A stretch of 64,000 nucleotides of DNA from JAEMQF01 sp963791595 (GCA_963791595.1 CAWBTF010000036.1:62001-126000), one strand, 5' to 3'; shown: positions 45,769-55,672, numbered from the stretch's first letter. The notes: a model not told the origin generated them from the letters alone. Translations and numbers: made by a program.

Positions 45769-48314
45769 ATGACGCAGCGCCGCCCACCCTCCATCTGGCG
45801 CCTCGCTTGGCGGCAGACCGGGCGCGACTTCCGCGCCGGCGAGTTGCGCCTGTTGATCGTCGCGGTGATGCTCGCCGTGGCCGCCCTCACCGCGGTGGGT
45901 TTCTTCGCCGACCGCATCAACGGCGGCCTGGCGCGCGACGCGCGGCAGATGCTCGGCGGCGATGCGATCGTCGCGAGCGACCAGCCGGCGCCGCCGATCT
46001 TCGCCGCCAAGGCGCGCGAACTCGGCTTGGCCACCGCGACCACCGCGTCCTTCCCGAGCATGGGCCGCGCAACCGAAGCGCAGGGCGGTGCGTCGCGGCT
46101 GGTGGCGGTGAAGGCGGTGAGCGATGCGTATCCGCTGCGTGGCCGGCTCACCGTGAATGATGGCCCCGGCACACCGCAGCAGACCTTGGCGCGCGCGCCC
46201 GAGGCGGGCAGCGTGTGGGTGGAGCCGGCCTTGCTAGATTCGCTCGCGCTGAAGATCGGCGACCCGCTGCTGCTCGGCGACGCGAGCCTGAAGATCGCGA
46301 AGGTGATCGTGATCGAACCCGACCGCGGCGCGGGTTTCATGAGTTTCGCGCCGCGTGTGATGCTCAACGTGGCCGACCTCGATGCGACGGGCTTGATCCA
46401 GCCGGCGAGCCGCGTCACGTACCGGCTCGCGGTGGCCTCCCAAGGACAACAACGACGCTCCCGTGCGCGCCTTCGTGCAATGGGCTGACAACGAAGTGAA
46501 GCGCGAGACGCTGCGCGGCCTGCGCGTCGAGTCACTGGAAAGCGGCCGGCCCGAAATGCGCCAGACGCTGGACCGCGCCGAGAAGTTCCTGAACCTCGTG
46601 GCGCTGCTTGCCGCGCTGCTCGCCGCGGTGGCGGTGGGCATCGCGGCGCGCGACTTCGCCGACCGGCACCTCGACGACTGCGCGATGCAGCGCGTGCTCG
46701 GCGCGTCGCAGCGCGGCATCGCCTTGCAGTATCTGGTGCAGTTCGCGGCGATCGGCGTCGCGGCGAGCATCGGCGGCGTGCTGCTGGGCTTTGGCGTGCA
46801 CTACGTGTTCGTCTGGTTGCTCGCGGGTCTGGTCGATTCGCAACTGCCCGCGGCGAGCCTGTGGCCGGCGCTGTTCGGCCTGGGCGTGGGCTTGACGCTG
46901 TTGATGGGCTTCGGCCTGCCGCCGGTGCTGCAGCTCGCGCGCGTGCCGCCGTTGCGCGTGATCCGGCGCGACGTGGGCGCGCTCAAACCCGCGTCGATCG
47001 CGGTGCTGGGGGCGGGTGTCGTCGGCTTCGTTGCGTTGCTGATGGCGGTGTCGAGCGACCTCAAGCTCGGCTTGATCGCGGTGGGCGGGTTCGCCGCGGC
47101 GGTGCTGCTCTTCGCGCTGCTGAGCTGGGGCGCGGTGCTGCTGCTGCGCCGCGTCGTTCCCGAAGCGCGTGCGCCGCGCTGGCTGGTGCTGGCGACGCGC
47201 CAGATCGCCGCGCGGCCGGCGTTCGCGGTGGTGCAGGTGTCGGCGCTGAGCGTGGGCCTGCTCGCGCTGGTGCTGCTGGTGCTGCTGCGCACCGACCTGA
47301 TCGCGAGTTGGCGATCGGCCACGCCGCCGGACGCGCCGAACCGTTTCGTCATCAACATCCAGCCGGAGCAGGGCGATCCGTTCCAGAAGCAGATCCGCGA
47401 TGCCGGCGTGCAGAAGTTCGACTGGTTCCCGATGATCCGCGGACGGCTGGTGGCGATCAACGGCAAGACGGTGGTGCCCGACGACATGAGCGATGCGCGT
47501 GCCAAGCGCCTGCTCGATCGCGAGTTCAACCTCAGCCACGGTGCCACGTTGCCGGAGCACAACCAGGTGAGCAGCGGGCGCTGGAGCGGCGACGAGGCCA
47601 ACGCGGTGAGCGTGGAAGAGGGACTCGCGCAGACGCTGCAACTCAAGCTCGGCGACACGCTGCGCTTCGACATTGCCGGCACGCTGACGGAAGGGCGCAT
47701 CACGAGCCTGCGCAAGGTGGATTGGAGTTCGATGCGCGTGAACTTCTTCGTCATCATCCCGCGCGCCAAATTGCCCGAACTGCCCGCGACCTACATCGCC
47801 GCGTTTCGCGCGCCGGCCACGCCGGGTTTCGACAACGCGCTGTCGCGCAACTTCCCGAACATCACGAACGTCGACGTGTCGGCGTCGATCGCCCAGGTGC
47901 AGCGCGTGCTCGACCAGGTGATCCGCGCGGTCGAGTTCCTGTTCGGCTTCACGCTGGCCGCCGGGCTGGTGGTGCTGTTCGCCGCGGTGACCGCGACGCG
48001 CGAAGCGCGCGCGCGCGAGTTCGCCGTGATGCGCGCGTTGGGCGCGAGCGGCAAGCTGCTGGCGCAAGTGCAGCGTGCCGAGCTGCTGGGCGTGGGCGCG
48101 CTCGCCGGTGTGCTGGCGTCGATCGCCGCGATCAGCGGTGGGCTGGGCGCTGGCGCGCTACGTGTTCGAGTTCAGCTGGAATGCATCGCCGCTGGTGCCG
48201 CTGGCCGGCGGCGTGACCGGCGCGCTGCTTGCGCTCGCCGCGGGCTGGTGGGGCTTGCGCGAAGTGCTGCGCCGGCCGGTGGTGGAGACGCTGCGGCGCG
48301 CGGCGCAGGAGTAG
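45769..48314 (+). pseudogene. FtsX/YbbP-like ABC permease, two frameshifts
   Basis: The corrected protein has 847 residues. An N-terminal helix (RLLIVAVMLAVAALTAVGFF) is followed by a MacB-like periplasmic domain, helices 2-4 with DDCAMQRVLGASQRGIALQY, and a second periplasmic domain. The last helices carry EFAVMRALGASGKLLAQVQR. This is the YbbP pattern, usually paired with a YbbA ATPase and involved in export or lipoprotein/lysophospholipid handling; no ATPase gene is adjacent. Extra bases at 46439-46441 and about 48130-48137 break it. An in-frame ATG at 45745 is an alternative start. Confidence 0.87.
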
Positions 48315-48334
48315 CTGCTCAGGAAACTCAAGCG

Positions 48335-48384
48335 CTGGATCCCGGCCCCGTATCGAGTACGGGGTGTCACGTGCGCCGGGATGA
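48335..48384. repeat. REP-like palindromic repeat, copy 6, with hairpin
   Basis: Degenerate arms GCTGGATCCCGG (48335-48346) and GCGCCGGGATGAC at about 48372-48384 enclose a perfect 7-bp hairpin CCCCGTA-TCGAG-TACGGGG (48346-48364). It lies between convergent genes, so it could serve as a terminator. It also supplies the stop codon and final residues of the DUF1841 gene. Confidence 0.8.
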
Positions 48385-48817
48385 CGAGGGGCTTGCACGG
48401 CGCTGCACGCATTCGACGTAGCGCTCGCCATCGGGCGGCAAGCCGCTGCGCTGCGACTGCCAGATCATCTCGCCCAGGCACTCCATCACTTCGTGCTGCG
48501 CGTCGTGCGCCGAACCCAGCCGGTGCTTCGAGCAACTCGAACGCCTGCTTGATGCCGCGCGGCTGGTCGATGCCGAGCTGTTCGCTGATCGACAGGTGCA
48601 TCGACAGGTGCAGGAACGGGTTGGTGCGGCCGGTTCGCATGTCGAACTGCGCGGCCAGCGCGGTGTCGACGTCGCTCAAGTCAGCGTGGTACTCGGGGTG
48701 CAGCGCGATCCAGCTTGAGGCCACGCTCTCGATCGGCGTGAGTGGCGCAGCCTCGCGGGTCTTGCGGTAGGTCTCGCAAAAGAAACGCCGCACGTCGGCT
48801 TGGGAGGGTGCAAACAT
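48367..48817 (-). pseudogene. DUF1841 family protein, frameshifted
   Basis: The corrected protein has 149 residues. It starts MFAPSQADVRRFFCETYRKT and has WIALHPEYHADL, NPFLHLSMHLSISEQLGIDQ and EVMECLGEMIWQSQRSGLPP, all typical of DUF1841 (function unknown, common in betaproteobacteria). One extra base near 48519-48525 splits it. The last residues (SPSSSRRT) are encoded by the palindromic repeat, which also gives the stop at 48367. The gene is divergent from the TauE/SafE gene, with only 17 bp between starts. Confidence 0.87.
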
Positions 48818-48834
48818 CGGACAATTCTCGCTCC

Positions 48835-49590
48835 GTGGACTTGCCCTTCATTGCCGAACCGGCCTTTTACTTCATCGCTGTTCCTGCGGTGCTGTTGATG
48901 GGGCTATCGAAGAGCGGTTTCCTGAGCGGCTTCGGCTCGCTCGCCACACCGGTGCTGGCGTTGGCGGTGCCGGTGCCGCAGGCCGCGGCGATCATGCTGC
49001 CGCTGCTGCTGGTGATGGACGCCACCGGCCTGCAGCAGCTCTGGCGCGACCGCGACCGCGTGCTGCTTTGGCTGCTGGTGCCGGCGGGTTTGACCGGTAC
49101 GCTGCTCGGTACCGTGTTGTTCGGCATCCTGTCGGCGAAGACGGTCGCGGCGGTGGTCGGAGCGCTGACCTTGCTGTTCTTGGCGCAGCGCCTCGCGTTT
49201 CCGCCGCGCGCTGACTCACCCGCGGCGCCGCGCTGGCTGGGGCGGATGCTCGCGATGGCGGCGGGCTTCACGAGCTTCGTCGCGCACGCCGGTTCACCGC
49301 CGATCAACGCTTACGTCCTACCGTTGCGATTGCCGGCGATCACCTATGCCGCGACGATGGCGGTGTTCTTCGCGACGATCAATCTGTCGAAGTGGTTGCC
49401 CTACGCGTTTCTGGGCTTGCTGGACTCGCGCAACCTGAGCACGGCTGTGCTGCTGTTGCCGCTGGCGCCGGTCGGTGTCTGGCTCGGCGTGTGGCTGGCG
49501 CGGCGCATCGATGCGCAGTGGTTCTATCGCATCGCCTACAGCGGGATGTTTTTCACCGGGGTGAAATTGCTGTGGGACGGGCTGCGCTGA
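48835..49590 (+). CDS. TauE/SafE family sulfite/anion exporter
   Basis: A 251-residue protein with about eight hydrophobic helices and the duplicated TauE/SafE pattern: LLMGLSKSGFLSGFGSLATP, VPQAAAIMLPLLLVMDATGL, MAAGFTSFVAHAGSPPINAY and FFATINLSKWLPYAFLG. The GTG at 48835 matches the family N-terminus (VDLPFIAEPAFYFIAVPAVL). Substrates in the family are sulfite, sulfoacetate or other anions. No partner gene is present. Confidence 0.92.
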   Translation: MDLPFIAEPAFYFIAVPAVLLMGLSKSGFLSGFGSLATPVLALAVPVPQAAAIMLPLLLVMDATGLQQLWRDRDRVLLWLLVPAGLTGTLLGTVLFGILSAKTVAAVVGALTLLFLAQRLAFPPRADSPAAPRWLGRMLAMAAGFTSFVAHAGSPPINAYVLPLRLPAITYAATMAVFFATINLSKWLPYAFLGLLDSRNLSTAVLLLPLAPVGVWLGVWLARRIDAQWFYRIAYSGMFFTGVKLLWDGLR

Positions 49591-49668
49591 CCGGTCGTCG
49601 CGAACCGCACCCACACCTCCCTCTCCCGCGTGCGGGAGAGGGAGCAAGAACGAAAAACACTCGGGCCC

Positions 49669-52215
49669 TCAGCTGACCGCGGTGCTGCCGCCGCGCGCGC
49701 GCAGCGCCTTGATGCCCTGCTCGATGCGCTCGGCCACTTCGCGTTCGCGCTGCAACGCACGCAGCGTGTTCTGCGCTTCCTGCACAGTGAAGTCCAGGCG
49801 CGCGAGTTTCTCGCCGACGTCGTCGATCACCGCACGCTGTTCGCTCAGCATTTCCAGGTTCATGTTGATGTCGCCCAGCATGTGGGTGATCGCCGTGGCG
49901 CGCGACTGGACCTCTTCGACCGCCTTGCGGCGCGTCTCGATGTTCGAGATCTTGGCGTCGGTGTCCAGCGCGCGGCTGCCCAGTTCCTCGAGCTTGGCGC
50001 GCAGGTCGGAGACATCGCTGCGATGCTCGGTCACGAATTGCAGGTCGGCGCGGCTGCGGCTGCTGAGCTGGCGGATGTTGTCGACTTCGTCCTTGACGGC
50101 TTGCACCAGGTCTTCGCGTTCGGCGAGCGACTTGATCTTCTGATCCACCACCTCGGCATTTCGGTCCAGTTCCAGGAGCCGGGCCTCGAAATCGCCGATC
50201 GCCTTCTCGGTGTGCTGCAACTGCGCGCGGCGCTGCTCGAGCTGCCGGGTCATCGTCTCGGCGCGCTGCAAATGGTCTTGCGCCACCTCGACTTGGGCCA
50301 ACGCGTCGCGCTGCTTGGCTTGCACGCCCGCCAGTTCGGCGAGCAAGGATTCCTTCAGCGTGGCGGCCCGGGCGAGGTCTTCGCTGACCGACTGCACCTG
50401 CTTGAGCCGTTCGGCGGTCGCAGCGGCCTGCTGCTTGCATTGTTCGGCGAGCTCGGCAAATCGCGCTTGCTGTGCCTGCACCGTCGCTTTGTCCTGCCGC
50501 ACCGTCGCGACCAGCCTCTGCGACTCTTCGAGCGTCTGCATCAGCGTCGTCACCTGCGTCGTCACCGGCAGCAAACGCGTCTGCAAGGCGGCCACGCCGT
50601 CGAGTTTTTGCTGTGCGTCGGCGACTTGCGTGCCCAGGGTGTCGCACTGCTGTTTCAGGCTCTCGACCTCGGCGCGGCGCGCCAGCTGTTCGGCGAGTTT
50701 GCGTTCCACGTCGACGGTGACGACGTGCAGGCCGTTGACGCGCTCGTCGAGCGTCTCGACGAATTGCTGGCGCGCGGCGACGCGCGTCAATTGCGCATCC
50801 AGTTCGTTGCTCGTTTCGGCCAGCCGCTGCGCCGCCCGATTGCCTTCGTCGATGAGCGCCAGCTTGCCGAGCACCGCGTCCATGCGTGTTTCGAGTTCGG
50901 GTGCCCGGCTCAACATCGCCGCGGCGCGTTCGGCAAATGCCTCGAGCCCCGTGCGGTCCAGCGCGAGCTTGTCGCGAAGTTGCGCGGCCTGCGCGTGTGC
51001 CTTGTGAAACTCGGCGAGTTCGCCCCGCACCGCGTCCAGATCCTGCTGAGATTTCGTCAGGCTCTCGTACTGCGCCGCGGTGCGCTTGCCCAGGTCGTCC
51101 ACCTGCGCCAGCCGATCGGCCAGTGCGTCCAGGCCGCTTTGCTTGCGCGCCAGTTCCTCGGCGTCGGTCCTGAGCGCGGTGAAGCTCTTGGCGAGTGCGT
51201 CGGATTTCTGTTGCATCGCGACCAGGGTCGCGTCCTTGGCCAATGCGTCCTGCACGCGGCTTTCGGTCTGACCGAGCGCCGCGGACAGCGACTTCAGCCG
51301 CTGGTCGAACGCCTCGAACTCCTTCTTGTCGACCGCAAGTTGTTCGACGGAGGAACGTAACTGGTCGGCCAACGTGCGGCCCTGGCCCTCCAGACGGGCC
51401 GACTCGCGAACGAACTCGTCGCGCGCGGCGGTCGCCACGACGAGCTCCTGCGCGGTGGCCTTGGCCAGTTGCTCCATCTGCGCCACCGTCTGCGCGGCCT
51501 CCTCCAGCCGGGTGCGGCCTTCGGCCAACTTGGCGACCTGCGCGTCCATCGTCCACACCATCTCGTTCAGGCGCGTCGCCTCGAGAACGGCGTGCTCGAC
51601 GGTGTGTTTCTGCGTTTCCAGCGTCTTGGTCTTGTGCGCCACGTGTTCGGCCAGAGCGTTCAGCGACGCGAGGCGCTTCTCGGTGTCCTGGCTCAGTTCG
51701 CGGAGTTGTTCGAGCGCTTCGAACTTCGTGCTGACCTCCTGCACCGCGCCGGATGCAGACGCGCAATCTTGCTTCGCCTGGCGCGCGGCTTCGGCGATCG
51801 CGTTCATCTGCTGCCGCAGTTCGGCTTCCGACGAGCGCAGCGTCTCGAAGTTGCCCTTCAGCGCGGCGAGGCCGCGCACCGAGTTGTCGAGTTCCGTTGA
51901 GGAGGCGCGCCACTGCGCTTGCAGTTGCGCGTGTCTTTCACCCTCCTGGCGCAGCGCCAGCAGCGTTGTCTGCGCGTCGCTTGCCTGCTTGCTCAGTTCG
52001 GCGCCCGTCTGCCGCTCGACGGTCAGCGCCGCGACACGCTCTTCGAGTTCGGCCAGGCGAATCGCCTGTGCTTCGAAGGTTTCAGCCGTTCCCGAGAATT
52101 TCTCGACCTTGTGCATCATGCCGTCGGTCTTCTGCGCGAGTTCGTCCAATGCACGGCTGGTGCGGTCGAGTTTTTCCGACGCGCCTGCGCCGTTGCGAAA
52201 GATCGTGTCCAGCAT
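49669..52215 (-). CDS. Large coiled-coil protein of unknown function
   Basis: An 848-residue cytoplasmic protein that is almost entirely heptad-patterned coiled coil (many LA-E-L, AAAQ-L, LEE stretches) and resembles SMC-like or KfrA-like proteins without an ATPase head. Its last 110 residues or so (RADLQFVTEHRSDVSDLRAK to LRALQREREVAERIEQGIKA) are highly similar to the end of the divergent neighbour at 52476. No transmembrane segment or nucleotide motif was seen. The ATG at 52215 is chosen because AAGGAGA precedes it by 7 bases. A structural or scaffolding role is inference. Confidence 0.8.
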   Translation of the reverse strand: MLDTIFRNGAGASEKLDRTSRALDELAQKTDGMMHKVEKFSGTAETFEAQAIRLAELEERVAALTVERQTGAELSKQASDAQTTLLALRQEGERHAQLQAQWRASSTELDNSVRGLAALKGNFETLRSSEAELRQQMNAIAEAARQAKQDCASASGAVQEVSTKFEALEQLRELSQDTEKRLASLNALAEHVAHKTKTLETQKHTVEHAVLEATRLNEMVWTMDAQVAKLAEGRTRLEEAAQTVAQMEQLAKATAQELVVATAARDEFVRESARLEGQGRTLADQLRSSVEQLAVDKKEFEAFDQRLKSLSAALGQTESRVQDALAKDATLVAMQQKSDALAKSFTALRTDAEELARKQSGLDALADRLAQVDDLGKRTAAQYESLTKSQQDLDAVRGELAEFHKAHAQAAQLRDKLALDRTGLEAFAERAAAMLSRAPELETRMDAVLGKLALIDEGNRAAQRLAETSNELDAQLTRVAARQQFVETLDERVNGLHVVTVDVERKLAEQLARRAEVESLKQQCDTLGTQVADAQQKLDGVAALQTRLLPVTTQVTTLMQTLEESQRLVATVRQDKATVQAQQARFAELAEQCKQQAAATAERLKQVQSVSEDLARAATLKESLLAELAGVQAKQRDALAQVEVAQDHLQRAETMTRQLEQRRAQLQHTEKAIGDFEARLLELDRNAEVVDQKIKSLAEREDLVQAVKDEVDNIRQLSSRSRADLQFVTEHRSDVSDLRAKLEELGSRALDTDAKISNIETRRKAVEEVQSRATAITHMLGDINMNLEMLSEQRAVIDDVGEKLARLDFTVQEAQNTLRALQREREVAERIEQGIKALRARGGSTAVS

Positions 52216-52475
52216 CTCGGGTTCTCCTTGCAATAGCGCGAATTCACGCCGCACGCTGTTGTACAAGCATTGAATCGCGCCGCAAACTCACTTTGTCGCT
52301 ATTGAAAGTCGAACGCGTCAGGGGCAGACGCTTCGCGTGAAGTAGTGACGTTGGCGCAGTGGCATCGACGCGTGCGCGCCCGCACCAGCCCGCTACCGCC
52401 AAAGACAATCGGACCCCGCAAGCGCTCACCTCGCGAGGTGACGCTGTTGCCTGCGTGGTCCGAGTCATCGAGGTC

Positions 52476-53969
52476 ATGAGCGAGTCCCTGCAAATCATCG
52501 TCTGCGTTCGGGCCTCCAGGCCGGCTGCCGAGTTGATCGATCCGATCGTCGCGCAGGCGCGACTCGGTCGCGCCGTCGTCATCGCGAAGACCGCGCACAG
52601 TGCGACGTTCGTGCGGTTGAACGCCCCCGACGCGAGTCTTGTCATGCTCGCCTGCCAGGCGCTGCGCGGGCGGGGCGCACCGCCGCTGCGCTTCGGAATC
52701 GCCACCGCGAGCAAACCGCCGGCGTCCGCCGGAGCGCCGGACGCGGCCGATCCGGCGGGTGTCAACAACGAAGACGTCGATCGAGCCCAAGAACTCGCGG
52801 CAAGCGCACGCGAAGGCCAGGTGCTGGTTTCGCCCGAGCTTGCGCTGCTGCTCGCCGAAGCGGGGTTCTCGGTTCGCGCCAGGCAGGTCCTCCTGAGCGG
52901 CGGCCGCAGCATCACGGCGTGCACGCTGGATCTGGAGGCGCTGCCCGACGGGTGGTCCGACACCGGGAACTCGCCAGGGGTCACTTTTGACGACACTCTG
53001 CGCGGCGACACCGGGTTCGACAAGCTCGATCGTGGCGACACCGTGTTCGACGGATCCGCGAGTGGAGATACGGTGGCCGCCGAACTCGACGCTGGCACAC
53101 GAGTGCCCCGGGCAGGCGGCGCCCAGTCGGAGCGGGCGAGCCGCTCGACGCAGCGCAGGCGCAGCGCGCACCGCATGAAAACGCGCAGCGCCGAGTCGCT
53201 CGGCGAAGTCTTCAAAGCCCTGCTGGCACAGGCCAAGGAGATGACGCGCGCACAAGAGGACCTGGAAGCGCGCCGTGCCGAGATGGAAAGACAAAAACGG
53301 CTCGGCGACGCCTTGGTTGCGCAACTGGATCGAGCCCACCAGGGGCTGGACGCGCTGGTGACGTTGCAGCGCAGCCTGCTGCCGATGGCCGCGCAGGTCA
53401 CGACGCTGCAACAGACTCTGGTCACCTCCGAGCAGCGGATCGCGGCGTTCGAGGGCCGGTTGGTCCAAGTGGAGCAGGGTCTGCAAGCGGCGCTGCGCGA
53501 CGCCGAGCTGCTGGCCGAGCGCGAGGCGCTCGTGCAGGCAGTGAAGGCCGACGTCGAAAAAATCCACGAGATCGGCGCCGTCAACCGCGCCGACCTGCAG
53601 TTCCTCGCCGATCAACGGAGCAGCGTTGCCGGGCTGCACGCGAAGATCGACCACCTTCGCGGCAGCATCGAGGACAACCAAGCCAAAGTCGCGGCGATCG
53701 ACTCGCGCCGCAAGACGGTCGACGAGGTGCACGCGCAAGCCAGCGCCGTCACCCACATGCTCACCGACATCAGCGTGAACCTGGAAATGCTGAGCGAACG
53801 CCGCGCCGAGATCGACCTCGCCGGCGACAAGCTGGCGCGCCTGGACTTCACGTTGCAGGAGGCGCAGAACACGCTGCGCGCGTTGCAGCGCGAACGCGAA
53901 CTCGCCGAAAGAGTGGAGCAGGGAATCAAGGCGCTGCGCGCGCGCGGCGGCGTCGGCCAAGCGAGCTGA
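52476..53969 (+). CDS. Cyclase-like N-terminus plus coiled-coil paralogue
   Basis: A 497-residue protein in two parts. Residues 1 to about 150 resemble a degenerate class III nucleotide-cyclase domain (PLRFGIATAS, then DVDRAQELAASAREGQVLVS), lacking the metal-binding Asp pair as far as can be seen. A Gly/Asp/Thr-rich linker with three GDT repeats follows (about 170-200). Residues 250-497 are coiled coil, ending with the module shared with the divergent 848-residue protein (LQEAQNTLRALQRERELAER). The start could be the ATG at 52476 or a GTG at 52359. Confidence 0.75.
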   Translation: MSESLQIIVCVRASRPAAELIDPIVAQARLGRAVVIAKTAHSATFVRLNAPDASLVMLACQALRGRGAPPLRFGIATASKPPASAGAPDAADPAGVNNEDVDRAQELAASAREGQVLVSPELALLLAEAGFSVRARQVLLSGGRSITACTLDLEALPDGWSDTGNSPGVTFDDTLRGDTGFDKLDRGDTVFDGSASGDTVAAELDAGTRVPRAGGAQSERASRSTQRRRSAHRMKTRSAESLGEVFKALLAQAKEMTRAQEDLEARRAEMERQKRLGDALVAQLDRAHQGLDALVTLQRSLLPMAAQVTTLQQTLVTSEQRIAAFEGRLVQVEQGLQAALRDAELLAEREALVQAVKADVEKIHEIGAVNRADLQFLADQRSSVAGLHAKIDHLRGSIEDNQAKVAAIDSRRKTVDEVHAQASAVTHMLTDISVNLEMLSERRAEIDLAGDKLARLDFTLQEAQNTLRALQRERELAERVEQGIKALRARGGVGQAS

Positions 53970-54080
53970 GGGCAGGCTCGGATTCATCTCGCACGCCGGC
54001 GCGATCCGGCTCACTTCCCGCCGCGCCGGGCCTTCCTGCCAGAATGCCTGCATGGCTCCAACAGTCGCCGCGATGGAATC

Positions 54081-55067
54081 ATGAACGGACTCGCATGCGC
54101 GCTCGCCTGGGTGATGGCCTTCGCGGCTGGCTTGCCGCTGGCTGCCGAGGCCCAGGACGCCGCGAAGATCGTCAGGATCGGGCGCTTGGCGCCGTTGTCG
54201 GAGGAGGCTGCTGCGCCGCAGACCGAGGCGTTTCGACGTGGCATGCGAGACCTCGGCTGGGTCGAGGGGAAGAACTACACGCTCGAGACACTGTATGCGC
54301 AAGGCAAGCCCGATCGATTGCCCGCGCTCGCGGCAGAGTTCGTCCAGCGCCGCGTTGACATCATCCTTGTGGGCTCGACGCCCGGCACCTTGGCCGCCAA
54401 GAACGCGACGCGCACGATTCCCGTGGTGATGGTGACGACCGGCGATCCGGTGGCCGATGGGCTCGTCGAGAGCCTGGCGCGCCCGGGGGGCAACGTCACC
54501 GGATTGACCACGCTGGCGCAGGGATTGAATGCGAAGCGCGTGCAGCTGCTCAAGGAAAGCGTCTCCGGCATGACGCGCATGGCGGTGCTGAGTAACCCGG
54601 GCGATACCTACGCGATGGCGTTCACGAAAGAACGCCAAGAAGTCGCGCGCGCCTTGGGTTTGAAGATCCAGGTGCTGGAAGCGAGTGGTCCCAGCACGTT
54701 CGAGCAGGCCTTCGCAACCGCGGCTGGCGAACGTGCGCAAGCGTTGTCGGTGTTGTCGGGAATCGGCTTTCTGACGCATCGGCAAGCGATCGTCGAGCTT
54801 GCCGCGAGCCGCCGCTTGCCCGCCATCTACCCCGAGCGCGCCTTCGTTGAGGCAGGCGGGTTGATGTACTACGGCGCCAGCCTGTCCGACATGTACCGGC
54901 ATGTGGCGGCGCACGTCGACAAGATCCTGAAGGGTGCGAAACCCGCCGATTTGCCGGTTGAGCAGCCGACGAAGTTCGAGTTCATCATCAACCTCAAGAC
55001 CGCGAAACAGCTCGGCCTGAAGATTCCGCAGTCGGTTCTGCTGCGCGCGGATCAGCTGATCGAATGA
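54081..55067 (+). CDS. ABC transporter substrate-binding protein (TrpX/COG2984-like)
   Basis: A 328-residue periplasmic protein. Signal peptide MNGLACALAWVMAFAAGLPL is cleaved near AEA. The mature part begins KIVRIGRLAPLSEEAAAP and contains FRRGMRDLGWVEGKNYTLET and GDPVADGLVESLARPGGNVT, characteristic of ABC_sub_bind (COG2984) proteins. Some relatives bind tryptophan or other aromatic compounds. No permease or ATPase gene is next to it, so it is an orphan receptor here. Confidence 0.9.
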   Translation: MNGLACALAWVMAFAAGLPLAAEAQDAAKIVRIGRLAPLSEEAAAPQTEAFRRGMRDLGWVEGKNYTLETLYAQGKPDRLPALAAEFVQRRVDIILVGSTPGTLAAKNATRTIPVVMVTTGDPVADGLVESLARPGGNVTGLTTLAQGLNAKRVQLLKESVSGMTRMAVLSNPGDTYAMAFTKERQEVARALGLKIQVLEASGPSTFEQAFATAAGERAQALSVLSGIGFLTHRQAIVELAASRRLPAIYPERAFVEAGGLMYYGASLSDMYRHVAAHVDKILKGAKPADLPVEQPTKFEFIINLKTAKQLGLKIPQSVLLRADQLIE

Positions 55068-55088
55068 CGCGCCGGGCGGCGCGCGACG

Positions 55089-55670
55089 CTACTTCGGCTT
55101 TTCGGCGTAAGGCTCGACCATGACCGCCTCCAACCGATAGCCGCTCGCCCCCATCGCGGTATCCGACTTCGCCGCCTTGAGCGTTCCGCTCACCCACACC
55201 GTGTCCATCGACCGGAACTTCGCTGCGCTGCGCGGCACCACGTGCACGATCTGGTTCGCCGGCGGCGGCGGGGTGTGGATGCACGCGCCGAAGTAGGGCA
55301 CGAGCAGGAACTCTTTCAGGCCGGTCGTGCTGTCGTCCAGCGGCACCACGTAGCCGGGGATTCGCACCGACTGGTCGTTCATCTTCGGGTTCACCGGCGC
55401 GTTGTCGAAGAGGTCGCGCATGCGCTTCATCATGTCGGCGGCGCGCGGGTCGGCGTCGGACAGGCCCGCCATGTTCATCTCCTTCATTTCCTTGAACGGG
55501 TCCCAGTCCTTCGGCACGAGTTCGTCCCAGTTGATTTCGCGGTAGGGCGCGGCCTTCGTTGCAGGGCTTGCGGCTTTGGCTGGCGCCGCTGTCGTTGCGG
55601 CGGTGCCCTGGGCCAGCGCAAGCGTGCTGGCGGCGAGCAGCGAAAACATCAGCGCGAGAGGTCGATTCAT
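55089..55670 (-). CDS. DUF3299 exported protein
   Basis: A 193-residue periplasmic protein with signal peptide MNRPLALMFSLLAASTLALA and a short Ala/Lys/Pro linker. The DUF3299 core follows: VRIPGYVVPLDDSTTGLKEF, LLVPYFGACIHTPPPPANQI and VSGTLKAAKSD. Proteins of this family accompany ZrgA (DUF2796) and an ABC exporter/importer pair in zinc-responsive operons such as that of Vibrio. The same gene set is present here. ATG 55670 is 2 bp after the stop of the FtsX-type permease gene. Confidence 0.88.
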   Translation of the reverse strand: MNRPLALMFSLLAASTLALAQGTAATTAAPAKAASPATKAAPYREINWDELVPKDWDPFKEMKEMNMAGLSDADPRAADMMKRMRDLFDNAPVNPKMNDQSVRIPGYVVPLDDSTTGLKEFLLVPYFGACIHTPPPPANQIVHVVPRSAAKFRSMDTVWVSGTLKAAKSDTAMGASGYRLEAVMVEPYAEKPK

Positions 55671-55672
55671 GT

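Noticed and set aside
43275..46535. A 1086-codon minus-strand open frame
   Set aside because: It is antisense to the acyl-CoA synthetase and FtsX-type genes and rich in Arg/His/Ala. This is a GC-driven shadow with no family pattern.
8698..48384. CRISPR array
   Set aside because: The repeated palindromes are dispersed over 40 kb, imperfect and not separated by uniform spacers. No cas gene is present.
49630..51360. Long plus-strand frame over the coiled-coil gene
   Set aside because: It is antisense to a convincing heptad-patterned protein with a good ribosome-binding site. Its own translation is Leu/Arg/His-rich shadow sequence.
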